Of a stretch of 64,000 nt of DNA, positions 1 to 10,401 are shown piece by piece. The stretch comes from Candidatus Formimonas warabiya. Lineage in GTDB: Bacteria; Bacillota; Dehalobacteriia; Dehalobacteriales; Dehalobacteriaceae. The stretch's first letter is position 1; each line of letters opens with the position of its first letter. Both the position numbers and the translations under genes were made by a program. Where the stretch lies: contig NZ_CP017634.1 of the NCBI RefSeq assembly GCF_002777255.1, positions 1,066,903 to 1,130,902 of the forward strand. Direction: 5' to 3'. The notes beneath the pieces were generated by a model. That model worked only from the letters and a program-made list of their open reading frames with translations. It did no database searches and was not told the DNA's origin.

Positions 1-1
1 G

Positions 2-700
2 GAAAAATCTCAAAAAGAAGTTGACCAAAGAATTCGTGAAGAAGGGGAACAGGCCACTTTTGAAACAGGGGTGCACGGCTTACATCCCGAACTTGTAAAA
101 TTATTAGGAAGATTAAAATTTCGCACCAGCTATGGTCAGAATGTCCTGAAGCACTCCATTGAGGTTGCCCACTTAGCAGGAGTCATGGCAGCGGAACTGG
201 GGGCAGACGTTCAACTGGCAAAACGGGCCGGACTTCTGCACGATTTAGGTAAAGCTGTTGACCATGAGGTAGAAGGTCCTCATGTCACGATTGGGGCAGA
301 TTTGGCCAAAAAATACCGGGAGACACCGGACATTATTCATGCTATTGCAGCCCACCACGGAGATATCGAAACCAAAACCATTGAGGCTGCTCTCGTACAA
401 GCTGCCGATGCCGTTTCTGCGGCACGACCCGGGGCACGAAGGGAAACCCTGGAATCCTATATTAAGCGTTTGGAAAAGCTGGAAGAGATTGCGGATTCCT
501 TTGAAGGAGTGGAAAAAGCTTTTGCGATCCAGGCCGGACGGGAAATCAGAATTATGGTAAAACCGGAAAAAGTTGATGACGTATATTCGGTAAGATTGGC
601 AAGAGATATCGTCAAGAAAATTGAATCCGAGCTTGAATATCCAGGTCAGATTAAGGTTGTAGTGATCAGAGAGACACGAGCTGTTGACTATGCGAAATAA
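2..700 (+). CDS. rny: Ribonuclease Y, C-terminal part (5' end outside window)
   Basis: RNase Y is a membrane-anchored endoribonuclease that starts mRNA turnover in Firmicutes. The frame is open from base 2, so this is the C-terminal 232 residues or so; the N-terminal membrane helix, coiled coil and most of the KH domain lie upstream. The HD phosphohydrolase domain is visible: HSIEVAHL, then the metal-binding HDLGKAVDH, then AIAAHHGD. The end (ETRAVDYAK) is typical of the family. ymdB follows two genes later, the usual rny-ymdB association. An internal GTG at 71 could be mistaken for a start, but family-like sequence runs upstream of it. Confidence 0.96.
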   Translation, partial: EKSQKEVDQRIREEGEQATFETGVHGLHPELVKLLGRLKFRTSYGQNVLKHSIEVAHLAGVMAAELGADVQLAKRAGLLHDLGKAVDHEVEGPHVTIGADLAKKYRETPDIIHAIAAHHGDIETKTIEAALVQAADAVSAARPGARRETLESYIKRLEKLEEIADSFEGVEKAFAIQAGREIRIMVKPEKVDDVYSVRLARDIVKKIESELEYPGQIKVVVIRETRAVDYAK

Positions 701-730
701 CCGTTTTTAGGAATGGTTCAACTGAATCAC

Positions 731-767
731 GGAGAGGGAGACTCTGTTTAGTGTTCTCCCTTTTCTA
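731..767 (+). terminator. Rho-independent terminator after rny
   Basis: GGGAGA (736-741) pairs with TCTCCC (755-760), followed by a T-rich run. Confidence 0.6.
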
Positions 768-768
768 T

Positions 769-798
769 TTGGAAAAAAACATCTTCTCCTGGTATAAT
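769..798 (+). promoter_or_regulatory. Sigma-A-like promoter for the 893 gene and ymdB
   Basis: TTGGAA (769-774) and TATAAT (793-798) are separated by 18 bp, immediately after the rny terminator. Confidence 0.5.
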
Positions 799-892
799 AT
801 AACTTGTCATAGGCAGGGGAGAAAAGCAGGAATTTTTGTGGCAAGTGACGAATGTCAATACGACTTTTGCGTAACTAAAGGTGGTGCTACTT

Positions 893-1411
893 TTGTCAAT
901 TAAATATAAAAATGGAGATGACGTATCTGATAGTATCGGCTTGCTCATCTCTATTTTGGTGCGTTATCCGGAAGTCGGAACGATCAATTTTGATCCCCAA
1001 TCCCATGAACTACGCTTAACTTTTATCATGGCAGGGATCCTTGACCACAATGATTTCACCGGATTTAACCAAATAATCACGGACTCCATTAACATCTATC
1101 ATCAGTTGGAAAGAATTAAACCTCAGGTTTTTTCCACTGAATGGCACCAGAATGATCAATATACCATTCTTGATGTAAAAAGAGATGTGGATACTTTATC
1201 CAGACATGAAATCTCCTTTATCGTGGAATTATTTCAAACCCATTTTGAAAATTCTCTCATCATTGATAACAATGATGATGTCTGGGAGGAAGATCTTCAA
1301 ATACAAGAGGAGCTCATTGGCCATATGTTAGAAAACCTGAAAAATGGTATGCCGGACAAAAAATTAATTGCTTATCGGGAGGAAGGCAAGGTACTGGTTT
1401 TTAATAAATAG
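893..1411 (+). CDS. Conserved-looking hypothetical protein between rny and ymdB
   Basis: Unrecognised protein of about 172 residues. The start is chosen at TTG 893 because an AAAGGTGG ribosome site (about 877-884) lies 8 nt upstream; GTG 881 in the same frame would overlap that site. The protein is acidic and soluble, with no signal peptide, membrane segment or cysteine motif, and has a charged stretch (DNNDDVWEEDLQ) near residue 130. It lies 27 nt before ymdB with its own promoter after the rny terminator, so it is probably cotranscribed with ymdB. No function is assigned. Confidence 0.75.
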   Translation: MSIKYKNGDDVSDSIGLLISILVRYPEVGTINFDPQSHELRLTFIMAGILDHNDFTGFNQIITDSINIYHQLERIKPQVFSTEWHQNDQYTILDVKRDVDTLSRHEISFIVELFQTHFENSLIIDNNDDVWEEDLQIQEELIGHMLENLKNGMPDKKLIAYREEGKVLVFNK

Positions 1412-1438
1412 TCCTTTTTTGCTAGGAGGATTTCATTT

Positions 1439-2224
1439 TTGAGAATACTATTTATTGGTGATATTGTCGGTAAACCGGGTCGCGATATTTTACGACAGCA
1501 ATTACGCAATATTCAGGATAAATTTTCTATTGATTTTACCATCGCGAACGGGGAGAATGCCGCCGGAGGAGCCGGAATCAACAAAAGAATCTTTGATGAG
1601 ATTAGTAATTACGGCGTGGATGTGATCACGATGGGAAACCACGTCTGGGATAAGAAAGAAATCTTTGATTTTATTGAAAATGAACCACGCATCCTTCGTC
1701 CGGCAAATTATCCGAAAGGGACACCCGGGAAAGGGTGGAATATTTTCTCCTTTCCTAACCAATTAAAAATTGCGGTGATTAACCTGTCGGGGCGGGTTTT
1801 TTTGCCCGCCCTGGATTGCCCTTTTCAAAATATTGATCTGATTCTTTCTCAAATCAAAGGTCAGACCACGCACATCATTGTAGATTTTCACGCAGAAGCC
1901 ACATCCGAAAAGCAAGCCATGGGCTGGTATTTGGATGGACGTGTGAGTGCTGTTTTAGGAACTCATACTCATGTGCAAACTGCTGATGCCAGAATATTAA
2001 ACAGAGGCACCGCCTATATTACTGATGTGGGCATGACTGGACCAAGGGACTCCGTGCTCGGAGTTGATAAAGAGCTGGTGATTAAGAAATTTACCACCAG
2101 CTTACCGGTGCGATTTGAAGTAGCCGGCGGGGATATTCAATTAAACGCTGTAATTATCGAAATTAATCATAAAGGCCAGGCTGGTTCCATCTATCCTTTT
2201 CAATCGGTGCAAGAGGCGCTATAA
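1439..2224 (+). CDS. ymdB: YmdB-family metallophosphoesterase (2',3'-cyclic nucleotide phosphodiesterase type)
   Basis: YmdB proteins are di-metal phosphodiesterases acting on cyclic nucleotides and influencing biofilm and RNase Y behaviour in Bacillus. The 261-aa product is full length. Calcineurin-like motifs are visible: MRILFIGDIVGKPGR at the N-terminus, NGENAAGG near residue 38, MGNHVWD near 66, DFHAEATSEK near 149, and GTHTHVQTAD near 174. The start is TTG 1439, 8 nt after a TAGGAGGA ribosome site. The neighbourhood (rny upstream, spoVS downstream) matches the conserved order in spore formers. Confidence 0.95.
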   Translation: MRILFIGDIVGKPGRDILRQQLRNIQDKFSIDFTIANGENAAGGAGINKRIFDEISNYGVDVITMGNHVWDKKEIFDFIENEPRILRPANYPKGTPGKGWNIFSFPNQLKIAVINLSGRVFLPALDCPFQNIDLILSQIKGQTTHIIVDFHAEATSEKQAMGWYLDGRVSAVLGTHTHVQTADARILNRGTAYITDVGMTGPRDSVLGVDKELVIKKFTTSLPVRFEVAGGDIQLNAVIIEINHKGQAGSIYPFQSVQEAL

Positions 2225-2286
2225 AAAAAGAGGCAGGTAAATAATTTATTTCCCGGTATACGGAAAAAAATTGTGTGAATTTTTTT

Positions 2287-2316
2287 AAAAAAATCCTTTT
2301 TCCAAAGGATTTTTTC
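2287..2316 (+). terminator. Terminator after ymdB
   Basis: AAAATCCTTT and AAAGGATTTT form a hairpin with loop TTCC, followed by T6. The right arm also carries the -35-like element of the promoter below. Confidence 0.6.
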
Positions 2317-2332
2317 TTACTTGCGCGAATAT
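2304..2332 (+). promoter_or_regulatory. Possible sigma-H promoter of spoVS
   Basis: AAAGGATTT (2304-2312) fits the sigma-H -35 pattern RnAGGAWWW, and GAATAT (2327-2332) fits the -10 GAAT core at about 11-12 bp spacing. spoVS is sigma-H dependent in Bacillus subtilis. Assignment is by consensus only. Confidence 0.4.
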
Positions 2333-2385
2333 ATTTATTTCAAGACAATGTAATAATATTCGACCAAGTTAAGGGGGTTTAATTC

Positions 2386-2646
2386 ATGGAAGTGTTAAAA
2401 GTATCAGCTAAGTCTAGCCCAAACTCCGTTGCTGGAGCACTGGCTGGAGTCCTTAGAGAACGTGGCGGGGCCGAGATTCAAGCCATTGGAGCTGGTGCCT
2501 TGAACCAAGCAGTCAAAGCCGTAGCCATTGCCCGTGGTTTTGTAGCTCCCAGTGGTGTAGATCTAATTTGTATTCCAGCCTTTACGGATATTATTATTGA
2601 CGGAGAACAACGAACAGCCATTAAATTAATCGTGGAGCCTAGATAA
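2386..2646 (+). CDS. spoVS: Stage V sporulation protein S
   Basis: SpoVS is a small Alba-fold protein needed for normal progression of sporulation and coat formation. The 86-aa product has the family's usual length and near-invariant sequence, starting MEVLKVSAKSSPNSVAGALA and including GAGALNQAVKAVAIARG. The start ATG follows an AAGGGGG ribosome site. It is monocistronic between two terminators. It is firm evidence that the organism belongs to a spore-forming lineage, although SpoVS also occurs in a few non-sporulating bacteria. Confidence 0.97.
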   Translation: MEVLKVSAKSSPNSVAGALAGVLRERGGAEIQAIGAGALNQAVKAVAIARGFVAPSGVDLICIPAFTDIIIDGEQRTAIKLIVEPR

Positions 2647-2656
2647 ATAAATGCAG

Positions 2657-2687
2657 AGGCCTGCTGATCCAGCAGGCCTATTTATTC
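2657..2687 (+). terminator. Terminator after spoVS
   Basis: Perfect 10-bp stem AGGCCTGCTG/CAGCAGGCCT (2657-2679) with loop ATC and a short T-rich tail. Confidence 0.75.
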
Positions 2688-2729
2688 ACAATGATGTTTA
2701 TCCGCAAAACCGGGGAGAAGGAGGTAAAA

Positions 2730-3671
2730 ATGATTATCGCCGATGCCCATTGTGATACGTTGTTAAAGATAACGGATCAAAACAGCCTGTATGATCTGGG
2801 AGATCATGCCCATGTCGATCTGAAACGATTAAAAAACAATGTTCATCTACAGGTTTTTGCCGCTTTTATTCAGTCCCGTTATAAACCTTTTCAATCTTTG
2901 CAAAGCGGCTTAAAATTGATTGAAATCTTTCATAGAGAAATGGAAAAGAATCATCCGTATGTAAAAGTTGTCACCACACGGGAAGATTTAAAGAACCTGG
3001 AAAACGATGAAAGAATCCATACCCTGCTTTCGATTGAAGGCGGGGAAATACTCTGTGGTGATATTTTTCTTCTTAAGGTTTTGTTTCGTTTAGGGGTGAG
3101 AAGCATTTGTCTTACCTGGAATCAAAGAAATGAGATCGCTGACGGGTGCTGGGAATCAAATTCCGGAAGTGGACTAACATCCTTCGGTATTACAGTGATC
3201 AATCAAATGAACCTCTTGGGCATGCTAATCGACGTATCACACATTTCAGAACGGGGATTTTGGTCCGTTCTGGAACATACCCAACAGCCCATTCTAGTTT
3301 CTCATGCCAATTGTAAAAGGCTCTGCCCCCATATACGTAATTTAGATGACGGGCAGATTAAAGCCCTGAGAGCAAACGGTGGTGTCATGGGAATTACCTT
3401 TACCCCGGATTTCTTGGGGTCTGGAATGATTACCGTTGATGATGTGCTCAAACACATTGATTATGCCGTTAGTCTTGTGGGACCGGATTATGTCGGTTTG
3501 GGATCGGATTTTGATGGGACAGATCATCTTCCCCAGGGATTAGAGGACGTCACAAAGATTTTTTTAATTGCAGAAGGTTTATTAAAAAGAGGATACCGTA
3601 GCACGGATATCGAAAAAATAATGGGGGACAATTTTGTACGTTTATGCAAAAAAGTGCTTCCGGAAAAATGA
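2730..3671 (+). CDS. Membrane dipeptidase (peptidase M19 family)
   Basis: Zn-dependent dipeptidase of the renal-dipeptidase family, hydrolysing dipeptides in an amidohydrolase-type barrel. The 313-aa product carries DAHCDTLL at the N-terminus (metal ligands), LSIEGGE near residue 102, LIDVSHIS near 165, VSHANCK near 187 and GLGSDFDGTD near 252. The start is ATG 2730, which has an AAGGAGG site 6 nt upstream; an in-frame ATG at 2691 lacks one. There is no signal peptide, so it is cytoplasmic. The PHP gene follows after 24 nt. Confidence 0.92.
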   Translation: MIIADAHCDTLLKITDQNSLYDLGDHAHVDLKRLKNNVHLQVFAAFIQSRYKPFQSLQSGLKLIEIFHREMEKNHPYVKVVTTREDLKNLENDERIHTLLSIEGGEILCGDIFLLKVLFRLGVRSICLTWNQRNEIADGCWESNSGSGLTSFGITVINQMNLLGMLIDVSHISERGFWSVLEHTQQPILVSHANCKRLCPHIRNLDDGQIKALRANGGVMGITFTPDFLGSGMITVDDVLKHIDYAVSLVGPDYVGLGSDFDGTDHLPQGLEDVTKIFLIAEGLLKRGYRSTDIEKIMGDNFVRLCKKVLPEK

Positions 3672-3695
3672 TTCTGATATGACAAAGGAGAAATT

Positions 3696-4538
3696 ATGCC
3701 CGGATTTGACATGCACGTCCATTCTACGGCGTCTGATGGAACCTTAGATGTAGACGAGATCATTAATTTAGCGATCTACACCGGACTTGAGGGTATTGCT
3801 CTGACTGATCACGATACCATTGGCGGGTTAGAGAGAGCAGAAGCCTTAGGGCATAAATTAGGATATCCGGTGATACCGGGAATAGAACTAAGTACAGAGC
3901 ATCAAGATCAAGAAATCCATATTCTAGGTTATTTGTTTGATTACCGTCTCCCCAGGGTTTTAGAAAAACTGCAGGAATTGCAGGATGCAAGAGTAAGCCG
4001 GATTATAAAGATGGTTGATAAACTCTCCCAATTGGGTTATCATGTTGATAAAGAAGAAGTTTTTGAGCTAGCAGGATCTGGTTCTGTGGGGAGACCCCAC
4101 ATTGCTTATGTCTTGCTGAAAAAGGGGTATATTTCTTCCATTCAGGAGGCTTTTCAGCGCTTAATCGGCCGGGGATGCAGCGCTTATATACCTAGATTCA
4201 AGCTATCACCGGTTGAAGCCATCGCCTTTATTCGAGAAGCGGGAGGAATTCCCGTCATGGCTCATCCAGGTTTATCTTCATCGGATCAATTAATTCCCCT
4301 CCTTCTTGAACACGGGCTCATGGGGATTGAGGTCTTTCATCCCGACCATAAACCGGAGGATGAGGTAAGATACCTGGACATGGCAGCCAAATATCACTTA
4401 ATTGTCACCGGTGGGTCGGATTTTCACGGATATAAGGAAGGAAACCGCTGCTCATTGGGATGTAAGACTGTTTCACCAGAGATTTTGTCACAATTGAAAT
4501 TCCGCAAACAAATGGAGAAGAACAATGAAAATTTCTAA
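3696..4538 (+). CDS. PHP-domain phosphoesterase (YciV/TrpH type)
   Basis: 280-aa polymerase-and-histidinol-phosphatase domain protein. The metal-binding motifs are clear: DMHVHSTASDGT (residues 4-15), ALTDHDTIGG (about 33-42), GIELSTEH (about 62), and GGSDFHG near residue 239. Relatives hydrolyse 3',5'-nucleoside bisphosphates or act as RNA/DNA phosphatases; which substrate applies is not visible. It overlaps the next gene by 14 nt and follows the dipeptidase closely, so the three are probably one operon. Confidence 0.9.
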   Translation: MPGFDMHVHSTASDGTLDVDEIINLAIYTGLEGIALTDHDTIGGLERAEALGHKLGYPVIPGIELSTEHQDQEIHILGYLFDYRLPRVLEKLQELQDARVSRIIKMVDKLSQLGYHVDKEEVFELAGSGSVGRPHIAYVLLKKGYISSIQEAFQRLIGRGCSAYIPRFKLSPVEAIAFIREAGGIPVMAHPGLSSSDQLIPLLLEHGLMGIEVFHPDHKPEDEVRYLDMAAKYHLIVTGGSDFHGYKEGNRCSLGCKTVSPEILSQLKFRKQMEKNNENF

Positions 4539-5703
4539 AAGGTTATCCCGATTAGACGCGGGAATTTTTTCTGAATTGGATCAATACAAAAATGAGTATG
4601 CGGCCCAAGGCGGAGATATTATTAATTTAAGCATCGGCAGTCCCGACCAGCCTCCTGCCCCCCATATCATGGAGGCATTAAAGGAGGCTGTCTGTGATCC
4701 CCGGAAGTACGGTTATGCATTAACGGCAGGATTGATTGGTTTTAAGCAAGCCATCGCGGATTGGTACCTTCAAAGGTTCGATGTAGTTTTAGACCCGGAA
4801 AAGGAAATATTAAGTTTAATGGGATCTCAAGACGGATTAGGGCATATCTTTTTGGCTCTTTTAGACGGGGGAGACATTGCTCTGATCCCGGATCCGGGAT
4901 ATCCTATTTATTCGGCAGGAGTCATTCTTGCGGAAGGCAATATTTTTGCCCTTCCCTTGTTAAAAGAAAACAATTACTTGCCTGACTTGGACAAAATTCC
5001 TGAGGAAATTGCCCGTAAAGCCCGGATCATGGTACTAAACTACCCCAACAACCCGCTTACCGCGGTGTGCGATAAAGGCTTCTTTGAGAAAGTAGTCTAT
5101 TTTGCCAAAAAGTATGAGATCATTGTCTGTCATGATGTAGCCTACTCGGAATTATCCTTTGATGGATTTAAACCGGCCAGTTTTCTTGAGGTAAAAGGCG
5201 CAAAGGATGTGGGCGTTGAGTTTCATTCCCTGTCAAAAACATTTAATTTGGCTGGCTGCCGAATTGCTTTTATGGTGGGAAAGAAAGAGATCATTGGGGC
5301 TCTCGAACAGCTTAAATCCAATATAGATTATGGTATTTTTCAGGCCGTACAACTGGCAGGAATCGCGGCCCTTTCAGGCCCCCAAGATTATGTAAAGCAA
5401 ACAGCACGTACCTACCAGCATCGAAGGGATACGCTTATCGACGGGCTAGCCTCATGCGGCTGGGCCATCGAAAAACCAAAAGCCACCATGTTTGTATGGG
5501 CTCCTCTTCCGTCCGGTTTTTCCAGTTCAAAGCAATTTGCCCAAGAACTGCTCCAAAAAACAGGAATTGTGGTTACACCCGGTATTGCTTTCGGTCAGAA
5601 CGGCGAGGGATATGTCCGGATTGCCCTGGTGGCAGACCGTGAACGTTTAACAGAAGCCGTGCGAAGAATTGAAAAGACAGGTATTTGCGGACAAGCTATT
5701 TAA
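4525..5703 (+). CDS. PLP-dependent aminotransferase, class I/II
   Basis: 392-aa fold-type I aminotransferase resembling the LL-diaminopimelate/alanine aminotransferase group. The PLP lysine lies in SLSKTFNLAGCR near residue 236; the NYPNNPLTAV motif near residue 172 and GYVRIALV near the C-terminus are typical. It cannot be assigned to one amino acid from sequence alone; lysine biosynthesis (dapL-like) is one option. It overlaps the PHP gene by 14 nt, suggesting translational coupling. Confidence 0.88.
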   Translation: MKISKRLSRLDAGIFSELDQYKNEYAAQGGDIINLSIGSPDQPPAPHIMEALKEAVCDPRKYGYALTAGLIGFKQAIADWYLQRFDVVLDPEKEILSLMGSQDGLGHIFLALLDGGDIALIPDPGYPIYSAGVILAEGNIFALPLLKENNYLPDLDKIPEEIARKARIMVLNYPNNPLTAVCDKGFFEKVVYFAKKYEIIVCHDVAYSELSFDGFKPASFLEVKGAKDVGVEFHSLSKTFNLAGCRIAFMVGKKEIIGALEQLKSNIDYGIFQAVQLAGIAALSGPQDYVKQTARTYQHRRDTLIDGLASCGWAIEKPKATMFVWAPLPSGFSSSKQFAQELLQKTGIVVTPGIAFGQNGEGYVRIALVADRERLTEAVRRIEKTGICGQAI

Positions 5704-5764
5704 GACTAAAGTAAATCCTCTCCGAATATAATAAATTCAAACACAACTATTTGGGGGGGAACGT

Positions 5765-6019
5765 ATGACAACCGACTATCAGGTCATGAAAAACCGCATT
5801 GAGGAATTGGAAGAACGGATCGAGCACCTGCGGGTAAGTCGGAGGGTGTTAATGAATTTAGTAGAAAAATTAGAAAAAGATAAAAACGCCATTCTCTCAA
5901 AATTGGAGAAAGAGAATCGCAAATTACAGCGCAATAATGCCATGTACGCCCAAAGCCTGTTATCAAAGAACAGAAGGATCATGGAATTAGAAGCGGAAAT
6001 GCAAAACAAGCTTTCGTGA
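5765..6019 (+). CDS. Small coiled-coil protein
   Basis: 84-aa, highly charged protein almost entirely predicted as coiled coil, with heptad-like Leu/Ile/Met spacing (RIEELEERIEHLR, LVEKLEKDK, MELEAEMQNKLS). A GGGGGGAACGT ribosome site precedes ATG 5765. No enzymatic motif is present and the function is unknown. It is followed by a terminator and sits between the aminotransferase and cobS. Confidence 0.75.
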   Translation: MTTDYQVMKNRIEELEERIEHLRVSRRVLMNLVEKLEKDKNAILSKLEKENRKLQRNNAMYAQSLLSKNRRIMELEAEMQNKLS

Positions 6020-6065
6020 ATGGAGACCCTTCATCATATAAAGAGTGATATGCCGGGATGTATAT

Positions 6066-6092
6066 CCTCAGCTGGAAGGCTGAGGGTTTTTA
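6066..6092 (+). terminator. Terminator upstream of cobS
   Basis: CCTCAGC (6066-6072) and GCTGAGG (6079-6085) followed by GTTTTTTA. It ends the coiled-coil gene unit and separates it from cobS. Confidence 0.65.
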
Positions 6093-6115
6093 ATTGTGCT
6101 TGTGGAGAGGAATCA

Positions 6116-6865
6116 ATGATGGTAAAAGATATTTTAATTGTTGTTACTTTTTTAACAAGAATCCCCATCAAAATCAATTTTGTTTTCGGCGAGGAAGAAT
6201 TAGGCCGGACTTCCCGTTATTTCCCTTTGGTCGGGTTTTTAATCGGCATGCTTGTCGCCCTTATCCTTTATTTGTTTAGCGGCATTCATGTCCAATTGGC
6301 ATCGGCGCTGGCCATTCTAACCGGTATTCTCTTGACCGGAGGACTCCATCTGGATGGACTGATGGACACCACAGACGGTATTTTTTCTGCCCGTTCTCGG
6401 GAACGAATGCTGGAAATCATGAAAGACAGCCGGGTAGGAGCCCACGGAGTTACTGGAGCTGTAATTATCTTGCTGCTTAAATTCGTTTTATACCAGATGG
6501 TCGTAGATGCCCACGGTATTTTTTGGATTGTGCCCATGGCCTTTGTCTTTTCCCGCTGGATCATGGTCTATACCATCTTATACTTTCCCGGAGCACGTAG
6601 TGAAGGGTTAGGACAGATTTATAAAAAGTTTCAGCGCCGGTCCGACTTTCCCATTGCCACCGGATTAACTTTGCTGCCCTTGGTGATCTTTCAAGACTGG
6701 TTTACGCTCGTGCCGATAGTTGTGTCCTTGGGGATGGTCTGGTTATGCTGCCGGTCGATCCAAAAGGCTTTAGGAGGATTAACCGGTGATGTATATGGCG
6801 CGATGGCAGAACTCTCAGAAGTATTATTTATCTTATCTTATCTCGTCCTTCAGGCAGTAACCTAG
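6116..6865 (+). CDS. cobS: Adenosylcobinamide-GDP ribazoletransferase (cobalamin synthase)
   Basis: CobS joins adenosylcobinamide-GDP to alpha-ribazole at the membrane in the last steps of adenosylcobalamin synthesis. The 249-aa product has the family's hydrophobic segments and its hallmark motif GGLHLDGLMDTTDGIF (about residues 77-92) followed by MKDSRVGAHG and the GDVYGAMAELSE motif near the C-terminus. The start is ATG 6116 behind a GGAGAGG site; the longer frame back to 6020 runs through a terminator. No other cob gene is in the window. A B12-dependent lifestyle would fit an anaerobic acetogen or syntroph, which is inference. Confidence 0.94.
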   Translation: MMVKDILIVVTFLTRIPIKINFVFGEEELGRTSRYFPLVGFLIGMLVALILYLFSGIHVQLASALAILTGILLTGGLHLDGLMDTTDGIFSARSRERMLEIMKDSRVGAHGVTGAVIILLLKFVLYQMVVDAHGIFWIVPMAFVFSRWIMVYTILYFPGARSEGLGQIYKKFQRRSDFPIATGLTLLPLVIFQDWFTLVPIVVSLGMVWLCCRSIQKALGGLTGDVYGAMAELSEVLFILSYLVLQAVT

Positions 6866-6938
6866 GTTCAGCCAATAAATGGTAACATGTTTTTTCCTTT
6901 TTGGGTTACACTATTCCCAAAAAGAGGGAGTGATTCTC

Positions 6939-7163
6939 GTGGAAGAAGATTTTCGTTCTCGAACCCCCTGGAATTGGCAGCCTTATTTAAGTGAAATGTG
7001 CGAAGAGGTAGGCGTAAATTATGACCGATTTATGGAAGGGTTAGCCAATAATAAGTCGGATATGGAAATCGCCGGGGAATTAGATGTTAATCCTCGCGCC
7101 ATTGGCCATTTACGGGAACATTTTGAAAACTACGGGATTGGTTCTGTTCTGGGACAGGATTAA
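6939..7163 (+). CDS. Small helix-turn-helix-like hypothetical protein
   Basis: About 74 residues from GTG 6939, chosen because GAGGGAG precedes it. The C-terminal half (SDMEIAGELDVNPRAIGHLR) reads like a helix-turn-helix of the kind that follows the rule 'not yet present regulator, next helix', so DNA binding is possible but unproven. The N-terminus is rich in aromatic residues (TPWNWQPYLSEM). The gene ends in a strong terminator. No family name is recognised. Confidence 0.65.
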   Translation: MEEDFRSRTPWNWQPYLSEMCEEVGVNYDRFMEGLANNKSDMEIAGELDVNPRAIGHLREHFENYGIGSVLGQD

Positions 7164-7194
7164 GAATTATTTACCGTAAAAGCTGCTGGTTGAG

Positions 7195-7238
7195 GAAATA
7201 CTCAATCGTAACCAGCGGTTTTTTTTATATTTTTCAAG
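7195..7238 (+). terminator. Terminator after the 6939 gene
   Basis: GCTGGTT-TGAG pairs with CTCA-AACCAGC, followed by an eight-T run. Confidence 0.75.
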
Positions 7239-7284
7239 TACTTTCCTTTTCACCAAGATGCTGTTTTTCCAAGGGGTGATTCAT

Positions 7285-7671
7285 TTGTTTAAAATGCTTT
7301 TTCCACTTTTGCTAATTGTTCCGCTGCTGGAATTGTATGTAATGATTGTTTTAGGGAAGAGTATTGGACTAATTAATACCTTGTTGATTATCGGTTCTAC
7401 CAGTTTTTTCGGCATATTACTCGTGAAACGGGAAGGGTGGCAGGTAATTTCTAAAATTAAATCTAATTTAAACCAAGGTCAAGTCCCCGGGAACGAGGTA
7501 TTGGAAGGGTTTCTCGTCGTGGTAGGTGCTCTGCTTTTTCTAACTCCAGGTTTGATTACAGACCTTCTCGGGGTTTTTTTCTTGTTTCCGGGAAGTCGTG
7601 TCGTCATCCGCAATTGGATTAAAATCCGATTATGGAAATGGATCGCACAGGGAAAAATAAAAATTTATTAA
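7285..7671 (+). CDS. fxsA: FxsA family membrane protein
   Basis: FxsA proteins are small cytoplasmic-membrane proteins; in E. coli, overproduction relieves phage F exclusion, and the native role is unknown. About 128 residues with three hydrophobic segments, the family motif FFLTPG-like (LFLTPGLITDLLG) near residue 92, and an N-terminal LLIVPLLELYVMI. The start is TTG 7285 with an AAGGGGTGA site; a longer in-frame start at 7258 lacks one. The basic tail (KIRLWKWIAQGKIKIY) is usual. Confidence 0.85.
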   Translation: MFKMLFPLLLIVPLLELYVMIVLGKSIGLINTLLIIGSTSFFGILLVKREGWQVISKIKSNLNQGQVPGNEVLEGFLVVVGALLFLTPGLITDLLGVFFLFPGSRVVIRNWIKIRLWKWIAQGKIKIY

Positions 7672-7691
7672 TCCGGAAAAGCATAGAATGA

Positions 7692-9209
<1,518 letters not shown>

Positions 9210-9224
9210 TGATGATAAAATAAC

Positions 9225-9297
9225 AATTAGGTATCGATTTCCATTCATTGGCAGAGAAAAAATGCAGGAAAATGGGAACCGGATACCTAATTTTTAT
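9225..9297 (+). terminator. Terminator after guaB
   Basis: AATTAGGTATC (9225-9235) pairs with GGATACCTAATT (9281-9292), followed by TTT. Confidence 0.5.
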
Positions 9298-9330
9298 GAT
9301 CAATAAACATGCATCATAAGGGAGCACCCC

Positions 9331-10401
9331 ATGACAAAAAACAAACCCGGCATCTATTTCATCGTCGTCATATTGCTATGCCTAATAGGAGTTTTTTGGG
9401 GGAAAAATAGTTTTCCCGGGAATTCTTGGGAACAAGAAAAAGAAGAAAATTTAGATAAAAAAAACACTGCCAAAATTGAGGTTTTAGGATATTATGCCTT
9501 TGATTCCTTGCAGGCTTTGCAAACAAATGCCGATACCATTAGGGAAATGGCCGCCGCCTGGTACACCATCGATGCGCAAGGACGCATCAATGGGCAAACC
9601 AATGCTCAAGTACTGGCCCAAGCAAAAAAGGATCATATCTCCACTTTTGCTTTGATTCAGAATTTGACCCAAGGAAACTTTTCCTCAGCGGTGGCCCATC
9701 AGTTTCTGTCAAAAGCCAACAGGAAAGAGGCCATTAAAGAAATTGCCCACTTAGCCAAAAAGAATGGATTTGATGGTATCAATTTGGATATTGAACTGGT
9801 TGAGCCTGAGGATAGAAATAATTTTTCCCTTTTTGTGAAAGAACTGGCCAAAGAGTTACATGGCAATAGCCTTTCCCTGGCCCTGTCCTTACCGGCAAAG
9901 ACTGGTGATCCTAAAAAAGGATGGCATTATGCCTACGATTATCAAGCCTTGGCCCAATGGGCCGACAAAATTGTCATTATGGCTTATGACCAGCACTGGT
10001 TTGGCGGAGACCCTGGTCCGGTGGCATCCGCCGGGTGGGTGAAGCAGGTAACGGAATATGCCGTACGAAAGATACCTGAAGAAAAAATTTTTATTGGTTT
10101 GGGCTATTATGGCTATGATTGGGGCACAAAGGGTTCTTATGTTTCAGGAAGGGAAATCTTTTCCTTAATTGCTACATACAAGGTCTTTCCTTTTTGGGAT
10201 GAGGAAAGTAACTGTCCCACTTTTAAATACTACGATTCCCAGTCCAAACTTCATGAAGTTTGGTTTGAGAACCCCCAAAGTATCCAAGAGAAATTAGAGG
10301 TCATTGATCAATATCCCGTGGCAGGCATTGCTCTTTGGGAAATCAGTTTTTTAGATCGGAGTGCCTGGGAGGTAATTAAAGAATATTCACAAAAAATATA
10401 A
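9331..10401 (+). CDS. Glycoside hydrolase family 18 protein, secreted or membrane-anchored
   Basis: 356 aa with an N-terminal hydrophobic segment (residues 8-23) that is a signal peptide or anchor, then a charged linker. The GH18 catalytic motif DGINLDIE (about residues 149-156) contains the proton-donor Glu, and VIMAYDQHWFGGDPGPVAS (about 216-234) matches the substrate-binding strand of spore-germination and cortex-lytic GH18 enzymes such as YaaH/SleL. There is no LysM domain. Its likely substrate is peptidoglycan or chitin-like glycan; a role in spore germination is an inference from the family. Confidence 0.88.
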   Translation: MTKNKPGIYFIVVILLCLIGVFWGKNSFPGNSWEQEKEENLDKKNTAKIEVLGYYAFDSLQALQTNADTIREMAAAWYTIDAQGRINGQTNAQVLAQAKKDHISTFALIQNLTQGNFSSAVAHQFLSKANRKEAIKEIAHLAKKNGFDGINLDIELVEPEDRNNFSLFVKELAKELHGNSLSLALSLPAKTGDPKKGWHYAYDYQALAQWADKIVIMAYDQHWFGGDPGPVASAGWVKQVTEYAVRKIPEEKIFIGLGYYGYDWGTKGSYVSGREIFSLIATYKVFPFWDEESNCPTFKYYDSQSKLHEVWFENPQSIQEKLEVIDQYPVAGIALWEISFLDRSAWEVIKEYSQKI

